A stretch of 64,000 bases of DNA from Semisulcospira habei. Lineage: Eukaryota; Mollusca; Gastropoda; Semisulcospiridae. Position 1 is the first letter of the stretch. Each line of letters starts with the position of its first letter. The notes under the pieces are model-generated. The model had not been told where the DNA came from. It was given only the letters and a program-made list of their open reading frames with translations, and ran no database searches. The position numbers and the translations under genes were made by a program. Location: the NCBI GenBank assembly GCA_036245525.1, contig BTPG01000006.1, positions 71,360,964-71,424,963 on the forward strand, written 5' to 3'. This document shows, piece by piece, positions 11,666 to 22,800 of this stretch.

Positions 11666-12193
11666 CAGTGTGGAAATATTAAGTGTGCTTACTTGCACAA
11701 ATTAGAAACAGCGGTTTCGCGTTTTGCGTCAGTTTTGCGTACCGATGACTAGGGGACATTCCAAGGTCAAACTCGCTCCCGGGCTGCGGGTACCAGTAAA
11801 GTTTACGTTGAATGCGTCAGTAGTGGCGAAGAAACGGCGTGGGGGAAGGACGGGGGGCCGGGGGGGGGGGGGTCATCAAAAAAAAAATACAAGGAGATGA
11901 CATACTGAGTATCCCTTACCCACCACCCCAACCGCACTCAGATTCGGCGGCCGGACTGCCGCCTGCCCGGGCCTCGTCTCCCGGTTGTTTGATTTTTATT
12001 TTTGAAAAATCAAACCAGGCCCGCTACCCGACCCCCACCATACCCCTCCCCCTCCCCCTCTCCCCTCCCCCCTCCCCCTGCCCTACCCCCCCCCCCCTTT
12101 CAATGGAAAATAATTATATTCATGCACTGTTGATAAAACGAAGCGTGCCAAGTTCTTTTCTTTTCTTTTCTTTTCTTTTTGGATCCAAAGTGT

Positions 12194-12426
12194 TTTGACC
12201 CCTTCACTGTCGAGAAAAAGTGAACACTAGCCAGCTGCAAGAGACATAGATCCTCATGAGCCCCCGTGACTGCGGGGGTTCATGAGGATCCATGCATCTT
12301 GCTGAGACCAATTTGTATCCGTGTTTCTTTGACGGTGTTGGCTTTCGGTTGTTGAACGAACCAATAAAAATTTTCAGAAACAAACATGCACGTACAGCGT
12401 GCGTATAGTGACAGGGAAGGGGTTAA
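12194..12426. repeat. Larger TTAA-ended element carrying an 'ATAGATCC' hairpin
   Basis: The left end is TTGACCCCTTCACTGTCG and the right end is GACAGGGAAGGGGTTAA, which pair as terminal inverted repeats. The internal hairpin (about 12,235-12,305) reads GCAAGAGACATAGATCCTCA and back, with a CCCCCG...CGGGGG centre. The shoulder carrying ATTTGTATCCGTGTTTC recurs next to other hairpins of this type, for example at 50,640 and, reversed, at about 60,870 and 61,830. Confidence 0.7.
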
Positions 12427-12584
12427 AAGCGAAACAATGAACATATAAAACGGTGCGTTAGTAGTGCTTGATTAACTTAAGGCAAAATAAATCAGGCGCT
12501 AATCTTGAGCTCTCATGATCGGTACACCTTAGCTCATTTGAGACGTACCGCATCCGGATCATCAGTACGCCGCTTAAGCACATT

Positions 12585-12820
12585 CGAGCCAATTGGCTTT
12601 ATGTGTGAGAATAAATTATCTGTTAAGTTAACAGATAAATAATTCACACGTTTAGCCAATTGGCTCGAACGTGTTAACGTAGCAGATAATTAATTCGCAC
12701 GTTTTAGCCGATTGGCCAGAGAGAGGACGAAGTGTACTACAGACGTACCGATGGCCTGCGCAAGCCACTAGCAATGCGCTCCGTTATCGCGGAGCGCATT
12801 GCTTAGTGGCTGGCGCTAGA
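12585..12820. repeat. Cluster of two palindromes
   Basis: The first (about 12,587-12,700) has arms CGAGCCAATTGGCT and its complement, with a smaller palindrome ATCTGTTAAGTTAACAGAT in its centre. The second (about 12,758-12,820) is GCCACTAGCAATGCGCTCCG and back. No frame is associated with either. Confidence 0.7.
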
Positions 12821-13269
12821 CTAAGCTCACTCATACAACTGGCGCCTGGTACTTAGATGATTCTGTTTGGCATCCTGTCTCGGAAGACAATGGAGTATAT
12901 GCGCTTGCTGGGTCAGTCACTGGAGTGACCTCTCCAGGGCGCAAGCCTGGGCGAAGTGTATGGAGATCCTGGGGTGCCCAGTCGTCAAGATCCCCCTCTC
13001 GGCCTCGCTGATGTATCCAAAGGAAACTTAGATGATAATTCTAAACTTTCACTCCTTTTGTATAGGAGCGGGGAGGGGAGGGGGGTGTGCGGGGGGGGGG
13101 AGGTAAAACATAGATCTACATGTATATGGATGTGGCAAAAACTGGGGGGCCCCATCGACGCATCTACTGTCTTCCTTTCTAGATCATCATTTTATTCTTC
13201 TACGATGAACTGGGGAATATACCATCACTGCTGACAGCTGAAGTCGTAGCATCGCGAAAACAGCGAATC

Positions 13270-13756
13270 TGATTCCCAGCGGTGTGACAAAATATACTGA
13301 GCCACATTTAAAATGTCACCACACAGAGAAACACGCAACATCAATAGAAAAACCATAAGAAAAAAACCCTTTCAATGATTGCAAATTTATTGACTGAAAA
13401 AGCGAACACAATATAAATGAGCTCGTGGATTCATAACAAAAGTAAACAGTGAAGAATAGCACCCTATCGTCAAAAATCCGAATTTTGGGATTTGTCCAGA
13501 GGAGCAGGCATTACAGATAAGGAAGAACCGATTGTGACATTTCAAGGGTGGTGCCAGAATAGCTTGGCGCCTAAAGGCGCCAAGCTAATCTGGCACCACC
13601 CTTAAACTGTCGAGGTCTTTCATTATAGTATTGTAATGAGTCAGGGCTGAAAGAGTTAAAATTGTCAACTATATTATTGTGGAAAACCGGCAGGTACGCA
13701 AGCAGACAGAATGGTACGAATGCTATTATTATGTGCTTTAATGCCTGAACTTCTTG
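13270..13756. repeat. Duplicated anonymous repeat, copy B, left part
   Basis: This is homologous to 10,531-11,014. It begins with GGTGTGACAAAATATACTGAGCCAC, which recurs at 27,500-27,530, so the unit appears to be tandemly arranged. It contains a 'GGCGCC' hairpin (13,461-13,659) that has lost its left TTAA. It is interrupted after CCTGAACTTCTTG by the SINE that follows. Confidence 0.75.
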
Positions 13757-14128
13757 CGCGGTCCGTGGTGCAGTTGTAAAAGCGCCTGCCACCAATGCTA
13801 AAGGTGCGAGGTTCGATACCGGGTTCCAGCGTCGGACTTTTATCTTCTAGTAAGTGTCACTGTTAATTCGGACGAACTGACGGGGGTTCTTTCTCCGGGT
13901 ACTCCGGCTCTTCCTCCCCCCTCACTTGTGGTACCGGTTTCAGGCCACTTTATTAATTTCAAATACAAGCGATCAAAATTTCCGAAACCTCAGTAGCTCA
14001 GCTGACCCTCGCACCACATGAATGTCCTGTGTTTGTCTTGTACTGTGTTTGTCTTCAAAGTGATTGCGTGTATGTCACGTGAACCGCGTGCGTGTTGGGT
14101 TCAGCCTGTTCGCGGCGCTTTGAGCCGA
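13757..14128 (+). mobile_element. tRNA-derived SINE (family B), 5' part
   Basis: The head folds like a tRNA gene. It has an A-box-like TGGTGCAGTTGT and a B-box GGTTCGATACC about 40 bases downstream, the internal RNA polymerase III promoter. A body with CTTTCTCCGGGTACTCC follows. The body is homologous to the minus-strand copy at 51,965-52,195. The Gypsy element splits the SINE at CCGA; its 3' end continues at 26,552. Confidence 0.8.
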
Positions 14129-15258
14129 TGTTACACTATAAGTGTATACGACCAATATCACGGTCGGGTACTTTTATAATTTCCCTTGATATGAAAATAA
14201 CGAGAATATAATTAGTACCACGGGCAGAGCACGGAGAGGGTTATGACACGGTCCACTTTAGCTACCACAAGCTCACGTGGAGTCGACAAGTGGCCGGCCC
14301 TACTACGCTGGGACTAATGAATGATAATTTCGAGTGGAAATACATCAATCTCACTTTAGCGGTCCCAATGCGGGCAGTAGCGAACTGCGGGGAGCTGGGA
14401 CTAATGAATAAATAATGGGTTACTGGTCAGCGAGGATCAGAGGACGCCGACCACCATAATAGATGTGGGATAATTAGGAGAGACAGTAATGGGTCCCTGG
14501 TCAGCTAAGATCAGAGGACGCTGGCCACCATAATAGATGTGGAATAATTATGAGAGACAGTAATGGGTTCCTTTGATAGCTAGGATCAGAGGACGCTGGC
14601 CACCATAATAGATGTGGAATAATTAGGAGAGACAGTAATGAGTTCCTTTGATAGCTAGGATCAGAGGACGCTGACCAGCATAATAGATGTGGAATAATTA
14701 TGAGAGACAGTAATGGGTCCCTGGTCAGCTAGGATTAGAGGGCGCTATCCACCAGAGCAGATGGGGGATAGATTATGGGCGACAGTAATAGCTCCTTTGA
14801 CAGATAGGGTCAGGGGACGCTGGCCACCATGATAGATGTGGAATAATATGGGTGACAGTAATAGCCCCTTTGACCGGTTGAGACAAAGGGGCGATGCCCT
14901 CGGCCAGAACGGGTATATATATTGGGGGTAAACACCAGAACGAGAGAGCTCACAACGAAGAAAACGAGATAGAGAGCGAGCTCGCACAATGACCAGAACG
15001 AGAGAGCTCACAACGAAGGGAACGAGATAGATAGAGAGTACACAACGAAGAGAGTGAGATAGATAGATAGAGGGAGCTGAGAAGCGAGAGACCGAGCTCC
15101 GGTATTTTCGCCATTTTAGTATGCCATGCTAGTAGGTTGGTTGTGCCCAACCTATTAGACCCACGATGACCAAGAAATAAAAGACTCTTCTGGAAACACT
15201 CTTGTCTGGCTGCGTCTTCCATCTACAACACCTTGCGTGTGGCTGCGGTAGTGTAACA
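14129..15258 (+). repeat. 5' LTR
   Basis: The LTR contains about six and a half copies of a ~74-bp tandem repeat (about 14,414-14,870; each begins near TAATGGGT and contains CATAATAGATGTGGAATAAT), probably in U3. A TATA-like box lies at 14,913-14,922, and AATAAA at 15,176-15,181 is the likely polyadenylation signal. A second tandem motif, ACGAGAGAGCTCACAACGAA, repeats near 14,940-15,050. Confidence 0.95.
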
Positions 15259-15276
15259 CTACCTTATCTTCTTATT

Positions 15277-15295
15277 TGGTGCCGTGACCAGGATC
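15277..15295 (+). promoter_or_regulatory. Likely tRNA primer-binding site
   Basis: TGGTGCCGTGACCAGGAT starts 18 bases after the LTR. It opens with TGG, as expected for pairing with the CCA end of a tRNA primer. The spacer is longer than in most elements and the tRNA was not identified. Confidence 0.5.
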
Positions 15296-15382
15296 TCGGA
15301 ACGGGAAGAAACAGAGGAACGAAGAAACAGAAAAACTAGACTATCAGCACCAAATCGACAGCCAACGACGCAAGGGTGGAAG

Positions 15383-18300
15383 TTCAGTCCTCTCTGCGCC
15401 GTCTGGTGCTTGAGGCGACGGCAAGGGAGCGCCACTTTTGTCTGTCAGCTGCTATTTTGGGTGCTGTTTGCAGAGTAAGGCCTCTGTTCTTGAGCTCTCG
15501 CTCCACGGTTCGGCGCCACGTCTCCTTTGGTCGCCCACGGTTTCTCTTCCCCTGTGGTGTCCATCTCAGTGCCACCCTTGGTAATGAGTCGAGTGACATT
15601 CTGCAAACGTGGCCTAGCCATCTCCATCTCCGTGTGGCGATGGTTTCAGCGATGCTGTCTGCGCCTGCTCTCTTCCGTAGTTCCTCGTTTGTAATCATGT
15701 TTGGCCAGAAGACCTTCATGATCCGTCGCAGGCACTTGTTCTGGAAGACTTCCAGCTTGCGTTCCGTAGCGGTAGTGGATTTCCAGCACTCTGACCCATA
15801 TAGAAGGACACTCAGCACGTTGCTCTTAAAAATACGGAGCTTGGTGTGGATGCTCAGGCTTGTGGTCCTCCAGATGGGTTTCAGCATTGCGAAGGCTTGG
15901 TTGGCTTTGCTGATTCTTGTGGTGATCTCCCTTGTGCAGTCTCCATCTGTGGTAACCTTGCTGCCCAGGTACGTGAACTCGTCCACCTCTTGCAGAGGTT
16001 GGTCATTGATGGTGATTGGGTCGCCCACTATGGTGTTCTTCCTCATGACTTGAGTCTTCCTAATGTTGACCCCGAGACCTATGGAGCTTGCTGACTGTGT
16101 CAACTGTTGTGTCTTCTGTTGCATGTCCTGGTTTCTGCTTGCCAGCAGCCCGATATCATCGGCGTAGTCGAGGTCATCCAGCATTGAGGTCAGCGTCCAC
16201 TGAATTCCCTGCCTCCTTCCCTCTGTGGTGTGGCGCATGATCCAATCAATTGCCATTGAGAAGAGGATCGGCGAAAGAATACATCCTTGTTTCACTCCGG
16301 TTTCCACCTTAAACGGTTCGGTGAGCTGGTTGTTGTGGACGACTCTGCACTCAAAATTCTTGTACAGGGACCTGATGATGTTGACAAGTTTCTGGGGGAT
16401 TCCATAGTATCGCAGGATTTTCCAAAGGGAGTCTCGATGCAGACTGTCGAAGGCCTTCTCAAAGTCTACAAAGACCACATAGAGGGATCCATTCCATTCG
16501 TTAGACTGTTCAAGGATCTGTCTCAGGACGAAAATATGGTCAATGCAGGACTTGCCTTTCCTAAAACCTGCCTGCTCCTGGCGAAGGATGCCATCCACTG
16601 CTGTCGTAATGCGTTCAAGGAGAATGCGGCTGAAGATCTTGCTGGTGAGGGATAATAAGGTGATGCCTCGCCAGTTGTTACAGTTCCCCAGGTCTCCTTT
16701 CTTCGGAAGTTTGACGATGGTGCCGGTCTTCCAATCGCTCGGCGCTTCCTCAGTGTCCCAGATCTTTTGAAAAATCTGACAAAGAAGCTGCGGCGTTACC
16801 GTATCTTCTACTTTCAGCATCTCGGGACACACTCCGTCATCGCCAGGTGCCTTCCCGTTCTTCAGCTTTTGAATGGCCTGCTTGACTTCCGCAATAGTAA
16901 TGTTGCCGAGGTTAATGTCCAGGTCCTCCTCCGCTTCAGGAATGTCAGTGAGGGTTGGTGGGTCTGAGCGGTTCAGGATGGACTCGAAGTGTTGCTTCCA
17001 TCTCTTCAGCTTCTCTTCCTCTACTGTGACATGAGTTCCATCTTCAGCTCTCACTGGAAGGTCGTGGTGCTGCCCGTAGTCGCCCTTCAGCTTCTTCGTG
17101 TTCTGGTACACTGTCTTCATGTCTCTCTGTTTTGCAGCTGCCTCCGCTTCTTCTGCCAGCCTTTCTGTATGCATTCTCTTGTCTCTTCTCGCTGATGTCT
17201 TCACCGCTTGATCTTTCTCTCTGTATTCTCTTGATATTCTTTCCTTCAGTCTTGGTGATTTGGTGTCCAAAAGTTTCTTCTTGATCTGTCTTCTCTCTTC
17301 TATGCGAGCCCACGTGTCTTCTGAGATCCACTCTGTCTTCCTGCTCTTTCTGTATCCTAAAACTTCCCCTCCTGTTTCCTTCATGGCTCTGTTGAAATCT
17401 TCAATAGTCAGCGCTGTCTCATCTTCCAAAACACTAAATCTATTCCTGAGGGCCAACCTAAACTCTTCTTTCACTTTTGGGTCTTTCAACTTGGCCACGT
17501 CGTAGCGCTGATTTCTGGTGTCTCCTATCTTTACTTTCCTAAGCTTTAATGTCACCTTCCCCACCAGAAGACTATGGTCGCTGCCAATGTCAGCATGTCG
17601 CATCACTCGCACATCCTGCAGAGAGTGCCTCCAGCGACCATTAATGATGATGTGGTCGATCTGGTTCTGGGTCTTGCCGTCTGGTGATTTCCATGTGAGT
17701 TTGTGGATCTCCCTATGCGCAAACAGGGTCCCTCCTATGACTAAGTCATTCTCCTCGCAGAAATTGACCAGCCTCTCCCCGTTGTCGTTGATCACACCCG
17801 CTCCATGTCGTCCCATGGTCCTCTCTCTGTCTTCATTGTCGCAGCCGACCTTAGCGTTGAAGTTACCGATCAGCATCAGCACGTCATGTCGAGGGATGTC
17901 TTCCAAAACAGCTTGGAGAGCGTCGTAGAATGCATCCTTATCCTCTTCTTCCGCGTCGTCTATCGGTGCGTAGCCCACTACAATAGACAGCTTTGCGTAT
18001 TTGGAATTCATCCTGACGTACAGCAGGCGCTCGTTCACAGGTTTCCACTGTAGAACGGTGTTGGCCTTGCTCTTATTGATGATGACAGCAACTCCTTCTC
18101 GGTGTTCGTTGTCTGTTCTTCCAGACCAGATGATGACTTCTCCGGAGCTCAACCTCTGTCTGCCAGCACCAGTCCATCTTGCTTCTGTTACTCCCATGAG
18201 GGTTAGTTTGTAGCGGTTCAGTTCACTTACTGCTTGCGCAAGCTTTCCGGTCTGGTAGAGCGTTCGCACGTTCCAGCATCCAATTCTGATCCATCGTTTT

Positions 18301-18542
18301 GGCGTCAGGAGTTCCGCTATCGGGGTGGAGACGTCCTTGCGGCTTTGGTCCCCATCCGTCATAAGTCCAGTTTCCTGGTCTGCTTCGCTCCCAGCGCCGG
18401 TTGTCGCTTTTTCCCTTGTTGTCGTTTCCGTAGCAAGTTTCTTTTTACAGGGTGGAGTCGCTAGCCCCACGCCTAACCCTCCTCCTTTATCCTGACTTGG
18501 GACAGGCAGTTAAGCCCCCAAAGGGGCCTCCCTGGTGGAGTT
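15383..18542 (-). mobile_element. RTE-type non-LTR retrotransposon, full-length ORF, nested in the Gypsy leader
   Basis: A 13-bp duplication, GCAAGGGTGGAAG, flanks the element (15,370-15,382 and 18,543-18,555), fixing both ends exactly. On the minus strand the 5' leader is about 72 bases. The single ORF ends one base before the 3' junction, so there is practically no 3' UTR and no poly-A tail. It sits between the primer site and gag of the Gypsy element, in the opposite direction. Confidence 0.92.
15384..18470 (-). CDS. RTE-like polyprotein: AP endonuclease + reverse transcriptase, 1028 aa
   Basis: The protein nicks target DNA and reverse-transcribes the element's RNA. Residues ~60-300 form an AP-type endonuclease (GCWNVRTL, TEARW, SDHSLL). 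Residues ~500-790 form a reverse transcriptase (NGKAPGDDG, VDFEKAFDSL, KQGCILSPILF, YADDIGLL at 769-776). The C-terminus has the RRWRWLGHVCRM and GKRNRGRPKETWRR blocks typical of RTE-like elements. Length is near the usual ~1,000 residues and the frame is uninterrupted. One oddity: the normally invariant Asp of the endonuclease GDFNA motif is Asn203 (GNFNAKVG), which should weaken or kill nicking. The ATG at 18,470 is the first in frame. Clade assignment within RTE-like elements is tentative. Confidence 0.92.
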   Translation of the reverse strand: MGLATPPCKKKLATETTTREKATTGAGSEADQETGLMTDGDQSRKDVSTPIAELLTPKRWIRIGCWNVRTLYQTGKLAQAVSELNRYKLTLMGVTEARWTGAGRQRLSSGEVIIWSGRTDNEHREGVAVIINKSKANTVLQWKPVNERLLYVRMNSKYAKLSIVVGYAPIDDAEEEDKDAFYDALQAVLEDIPRHDVLMLIGNFNAKVGCDNEDRERTMGRHGAGVINDNGERLVNFCEENDLVIGGTLFAHREIHKLTWKSPDGKTQNQIDHIIINGRWRHSLQDVRVMRHADIGSDHSLLVGKVTLKLRKVKIGDTRNQRYDVAKLKDPKVKEEFRLALRNRFSVLEDETALTIEDFNRAMKETGGEVLGYRKSRKTEWISEDTWARIEERRQIKKKLLDTKSPRLKERISREYREKDQAVKTSARRDKRMHTERLAEEAEAAAKQRDMKTVYQNTKKLKGDYGQHHDLPVRAEDGTHVTVEEEKLKRWKQHFESILNRSDPPTLTDIPEAEEDLDINLGNITIAEVKQAIQKLKNGKAPGDDGVCPEMLKVEDTVTPQLLCQIFQKIWDTEEAPSDWKTGTIVKLPKKGDLGNCNNWRGITLLSLTSKIFSRILLERITTAVDGILRQEQAGFRKGKSCIDHIFVLRQILEQSNEWNGSLYVVFVDFEKAFDSLHRDSLWKILRYYGIPQKLVNIIRSLYKNFECRVVHNNQLTEPFKVETGVKQGCILSPILFSMAIDWIMRHTTEGRRQGIQWTLTSMLDDLDYADDIGLLASRNQDMQQKTQQLTQSASSIGLGVNIRKTQVMRKNTIVGDPITINDQPLQEVDEFTYLGSKVTTDGDCTREITTRISKANQAFAMLKPIWRTTSLSIHTKLRIFKSNVLSVLLYGSECWKSTTATERKLEVFQNKCLRRIMKVFWPNMITNEELRKRAGADSIAETIATRRWRWLGHVCRMSLDSLPRVALRWTPQGKRNRGRPKETWRRTVERELKNRGLTLQTAPKIAADRQKWRSLAVASSTRRRRED

Positions 18543-18599
18543 GCAAGGGTGGAAGAGCAGACCAGAAAGAGAAGAGAAGAGTGCAAGCCAACAACCCGA

Positions 18600-18790
18600 A
18601 GAGAAGAGAAGAGTTCGAGCCCACTTCAAGAAAAGCAGAGTTCGAGCCCACTTCAAGAAAAGCAGAGTTCGAGCCCACGTCAAGGAAAAGCAGAGTTCGA
18701 GCCCACGTCAAGAAAAGCAGAGTTCGAGCCCACTTCAAGAAAAGCAGAGTTCGAGCCCACGTCAAGGAAAAAACAGAGTTCGAGCCCACG
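18600..18790. repeat. 27-30-bp minisatellite in the Gypsy leader
   Basis: About seven head-to-tail copies of a unit containing GCAGAGTTCGAGCCCAC followed by TTCAAGAAAA or GTCAAGGAAA. The repeats are contiguous, without unique spacers. All three plus frames are partly open across them; none begins a recognisable protein. Confidence 0.9.
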
Positions 18791-18933
18791 GGACGTCTGC
18801 GACTCATTCAAGACCAACAGCCGAAAGGATCACGGGGTAAGTGACTTTTTCGTTTAACCCTTGTTGAGTCTTATATAGGAGCCAGACCAGTTAGCTAGGG
18901 TTGTGTTGGTGTTACATTTAAAAAGAAACAAAA

Positions 18934-19794
18934 ATGGCAGAGGAAGTGTTTAGGATTTTAGGCGAAAAAGTAGAGGAAATGAGTCAGGCGATTAACGCCC
19001 AGAGTATAGGGCAGATGGTAGGAACGTTTGACGGAAAGCCTACCAAATTTAGGGAGTGGATAAAAGAAATTGACAAATATGCAGTGCTAATAAAAGCCCT
19101 CAACAGGCGCCCCGTCATTGCTTATCAAGCAAGCTCGGGGGTGGTGAGTGATTTTATCCACCGATTCTTACAAACGGAAGCGGCAGGGGATTGGGATGAA
19201 CTGAAAAGGCAGCTAACCGTAAGGTTCGGCGAAATCGCCGATGAAAATCATGCTTTTGCGTTGCTACAGCGGGTGAAACAAAACCCGAGGGAAAGTGTGC
19301 CTCTGTACGCAGAGCGACTAATGACTCTGGCCGGCGAAGCCTTCCCGAGTCAGATGGGCGCTGCTGTGGTACAACGGCAACTAACAAATTTCTTTGTTGA
19401 CGGATTGGCGCACGACTTTCTTAAGATGAAAGTCCTGAGGGACAACTCAAATACGTTAGATAGGGCCGTGCAGGTGGCCATGCAGGAGGAAACCCTTCGC
19501 CATAGGTTTGAGCTACGCACGATAAACAATCGGCCATTTAGTCAGCCGAGAGCGACAGCTAGGGGTGGAGAAGAGGCTATGGAATTAGACCATGCTCGTC
19601 ACCGTAATTGTTTTAAATGCGGGAGAGTAGGGCACCAGGCAAGAAATTGCCGAGTGATAGGGGCGGTTGGTCAGCAAACAATGCGTCAATGCTGGAAGTG
19701 TGGGGAACGAGGTCACATTCAGCGGCAATGTAGAAAGGCCAGAAACAGGCGGCCACAAGGTCAAAGAAGGTTTCCGCCGAGGCAGGAAAACTAG
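18934..19794 (+). CDS. gag: Gypsy gag (capsid-nucleocapsid), 286 aa
   Basis: Gag packages the element's RNA into cytoplasmic virus-like particles. The first ~200 residues look like a retrotransposon capsid domain (FDGKPTKFREWIKEID near residue 35; a central W-rich helical region). Residues ~220-270 carry two CCHC zinc knuckles, CFKCGRVGHQARNC and CWKCGERGHIQRQC, which bind RNA. An Arg-rich tail follows. The first ATG lies in a good context (AAAATGG). The frame is intact. The pol frame, one base back, is already open across the gag stop, and an A-rich GGAAAAC lies just before that stop, so pol is probably made by a -1 frameshift. Confidence 0.93.
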   Translation: MAEEVFRILGEKVEEMSQAINAQSIGQMVGTFDGKPTKFREWIKEIDKYAVLIKALNRRPVIAYQASSGVVSDFIHRFLQTEAAGDWDELKRQLTVRFGEIADENHAFALLQRVKQNPRESVPLYAERLMTLAGEAFPSQMGAAVVQRQLTNFFVDGLAHDFLKMKVLRDNSNTLDRAVQVAMQEETLRHRFELRTINNRPFSQPRATARGGEEAMELDHARHRNCFKCGRVGHQARNCRVIGAVGQQTMRQCWKCGERGHIQRQCRKARNRRPQGQRRFPPRQEN

Positions 19795-19850
19795 CAGGTT
19801 CTGCGGCACACGAAGCCGTTACGCAGGACCGGAAAAGTAGAAAGAGTCAG

Positions 19851-22800
19851 TTGTTTAGCATTAATGTAGCGGGTAGCCCTAAGTGCATAGTGTTCAAAAT
19901 TGGGAAGCAAAGATTTCGTAGCTTGATCGATACGGGAGCAGAGGTGTCTTTGATTAGTAAGGGGGCTTACGATAAACTCAGTCATAAGCCAAAGTTAGGA
20001 AAGGGAGATGTGTCGTTACAGTCAGTTAGTGGAGAAGCTTTACACGTATTGGGGAGTTCAGAATTAGAATTTACGGTAGCGGGGCAAAAGTTTAAACATA
20101 AGTTCTACGTGGTATCAGGGCTCAACAGGAACTTTATTTTGGGAAATGACTGGTTAGACAAAAACGGGGTGAGGATTTATTTTGACTTGAAGAAACTCAG
20201 AGTCGGAAGTGTTTATGTGCCCTATGAACAGGACATCCACATTTCGTCTTTGGTCAGAGTGACTAAGACGAAAGTGATAAAACCTCAGACGGCAGAAGTA
20301 TTCCAGGTACGGATGAAGAATGCTCCGTATTTTGCAAGAGAGACACTCTTAGAGATTTCGGAAACAGACAAGGGATTTATAGCACAAGAACCGGGACTGT
20401 TAGTGACAAGCACGGTAGTCAGGCAAAATAATCACCAGACGTATCCCATACTGATAGTAAACAACACAAACAAGACGTATAGAGTTAGAAGGGGTTGTGT
20501 TGTAGGGAAGGTAACAGCAGTTCAGGAAGTACATGAAGTACAAATAGGGTCGGTTGATCGGCAGGTATCGGCAGTCGACTTGACGGAAGTCACTGCGCCG
20601 GAGAAGATGAAAGAGGTAGTGTCAGAGCTCATTACGAACAATCAAGACTTGTTCGCGAATAGCGACCTTGATTTAGGGGCTACTGACACTGTCACGATGA
20701 AACTAGATACCGGCGATCATCCTCCCATTAGGATAAAACCGTATAGAATCCCGCTTCAAGATAGAGAGATTGATGATAAGGCTCTAGAAGAGATGTTACA
20801 GGCAGGTGTGATAAGACGTTCTCAGTCCCCATGGTCTTTTAGTTTAGTGATTGTATCCAAGAAGGATGGGTCGAAACGTTTATGTGTTGACTTTAGAAAA
20901 CTGAATGAGGTTACAAAGAAAACATCGTACCCACTACCGCTGATAGATGACATTTTGTCACTGCTTGGAAAGGCCAAGTATTTTACCAGTCTGGACCTTA
21001 AGTCGGGATACTGGCAGGTCAAGATGGCGGATCAGGAGAGTAGGGATAGAGTAGCATTTGCATGCCACAAAGGATTATTCGAATTCACGAAAATGCCTTT
21101 TGGTTTGGTGGGAGCACCGGGATTGTTCATGATGCTTATGAATATCGTGCTAGCCGGTTTAGAAGGTTTTGCCTGTGCCTATCTCGATGACATTTTGATC
21201 TTCTCAGAAACAATAGAAGACCATCTGTGTCACCTTCAGACAGTCTTTGATCGATTGAGACAGCATGACCTGAAGCTGAAACTCAAGAAGTGTCAGTTCT
21301 TTGAGGAAGAAACCAAATACTTAGGGTTTGTCATTAGTAACCAGGGGATAAAACCGGATGAGGAAAAGGTAAAAGTCATTAGGGCTATGGCGGCTCCGAC
21401 CTGTGTCAGAGAGTGCCGTTCGTTCATTGGTATGATTGGGTTTTACAGGAAAATGATTCCTAATTTCTCCCAGATGGCTGAACCAATCATAGCACTAACA
21501 CGAAAGTATGCGAGATTCAGTTGGACAGAGGAATGCCAGAAAGCGTTTGATTTGATGAAGGAAACGTTAGCTGTAGCACCAGTGTTAGCCTATCCAGATA
21601 CACGGCGTCCGTACATCCTTTACACGGATGCCAGCGACACATGCGTGGGGGCATGTCTCGCGCAAAAATGTGATGAGGATTCAGACATTTCCCCAGGCTC
21701 AAAGGTAGAAAGACCTATTTACTTTCTATCCCATAAACTTAGTACCAGTCAGAGGAAATGGTCGACAATAGAGAAAGAGGCTTTTGCGATCCATTATGCG
21801 CTTCAAAAGCTAAATCACTACTTGCATAATGCGGAGTTTGTAATCCGCACGGATCACATGCCTCTTAAGTATTTGCTTAATTCACCAATGCAGAATAAGA
21901 AGGTGCAGATGTGGGCCCTTGGCATTTCAGGATATAACTGTACTATTGAATATATCCCAGGTCCTCAAAATGTTTTGGCAGACTTACTATCCAGAATGCC
22001 GGGTGGTACTCACATGCCAGAGCATGAGGAAGAAGAAGAGTTAACCAGAGAGGTCAATGACAATGCTTTTGTCATTGGAGTCATAAACTCCAACCATTTC
22101 ACACCCAAGCAGTTTGCTAGTTGTACAATAAGGGCAGGGTGTGACGAGAAGCTGGAAAAAGTTGATCTTCCAGGGTTTGATATTATTGAGGAACAGGAGA
22201 AGGATTCTGAAATAGTGCGCTTAAAGGACTTATTGATTAGTGAACAAGGAACCATGACAGTCAATAGGAGATACATGCTGATAGAGGATGTTCTATATTT
22301 CTTGTCTCATCCTGATGATGAACCAGTAGCCAGATTGTATGTTCCGTCTCACTTGGTAGAGTACGTAGTCAGACAGTACCATGACGAAAATGGTCACTTA
22401 GGAATAGACAAGACGCATGACACAGTCAGCAGAAAGTATTACTGGCCTAACATGTACAAACAACTGTATGAATATGTTAGTGGGTGTGTCATCTGTCAGT
22501 CTAGAGTGTTACAAAAGAAAAGGGCCCCCGTACAGGAAATGGACATTCCTCCATACCCATTCGCTAAGTTGTCATTGGACTTGGCAGGTCCGTTTGACCG
22601 CTCCCTTAGCGGGAATCGCTATGTCATAGCATTCATCTGTCATCTGACAGGTTGGGTAGAGGCGTTCCCTGTACCAGATAAAACGCCGCAGTCAGTGGTA
22701 CAGCTGCTCGTAGAAGAAATTCTACCCAGACATGGCTGTCCATTGCAGATAGTATCAGACAATGGATCTGAGAATGTGAATAGGGTTATGGCAGAAACGC

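Noticed and set aside
15376..18464. Plus-strand frames of 60 to 225 residues
   Set aside because: They are shadows opposite the 1028-aa RTE ORF and have no domains of their own.
18600..18790. CRISPR-like array
   Set aside because: The repeats are contiguous 27-30-bp minisatellite units without unique spacers, inside a eukaryotic retrotransposon leader.
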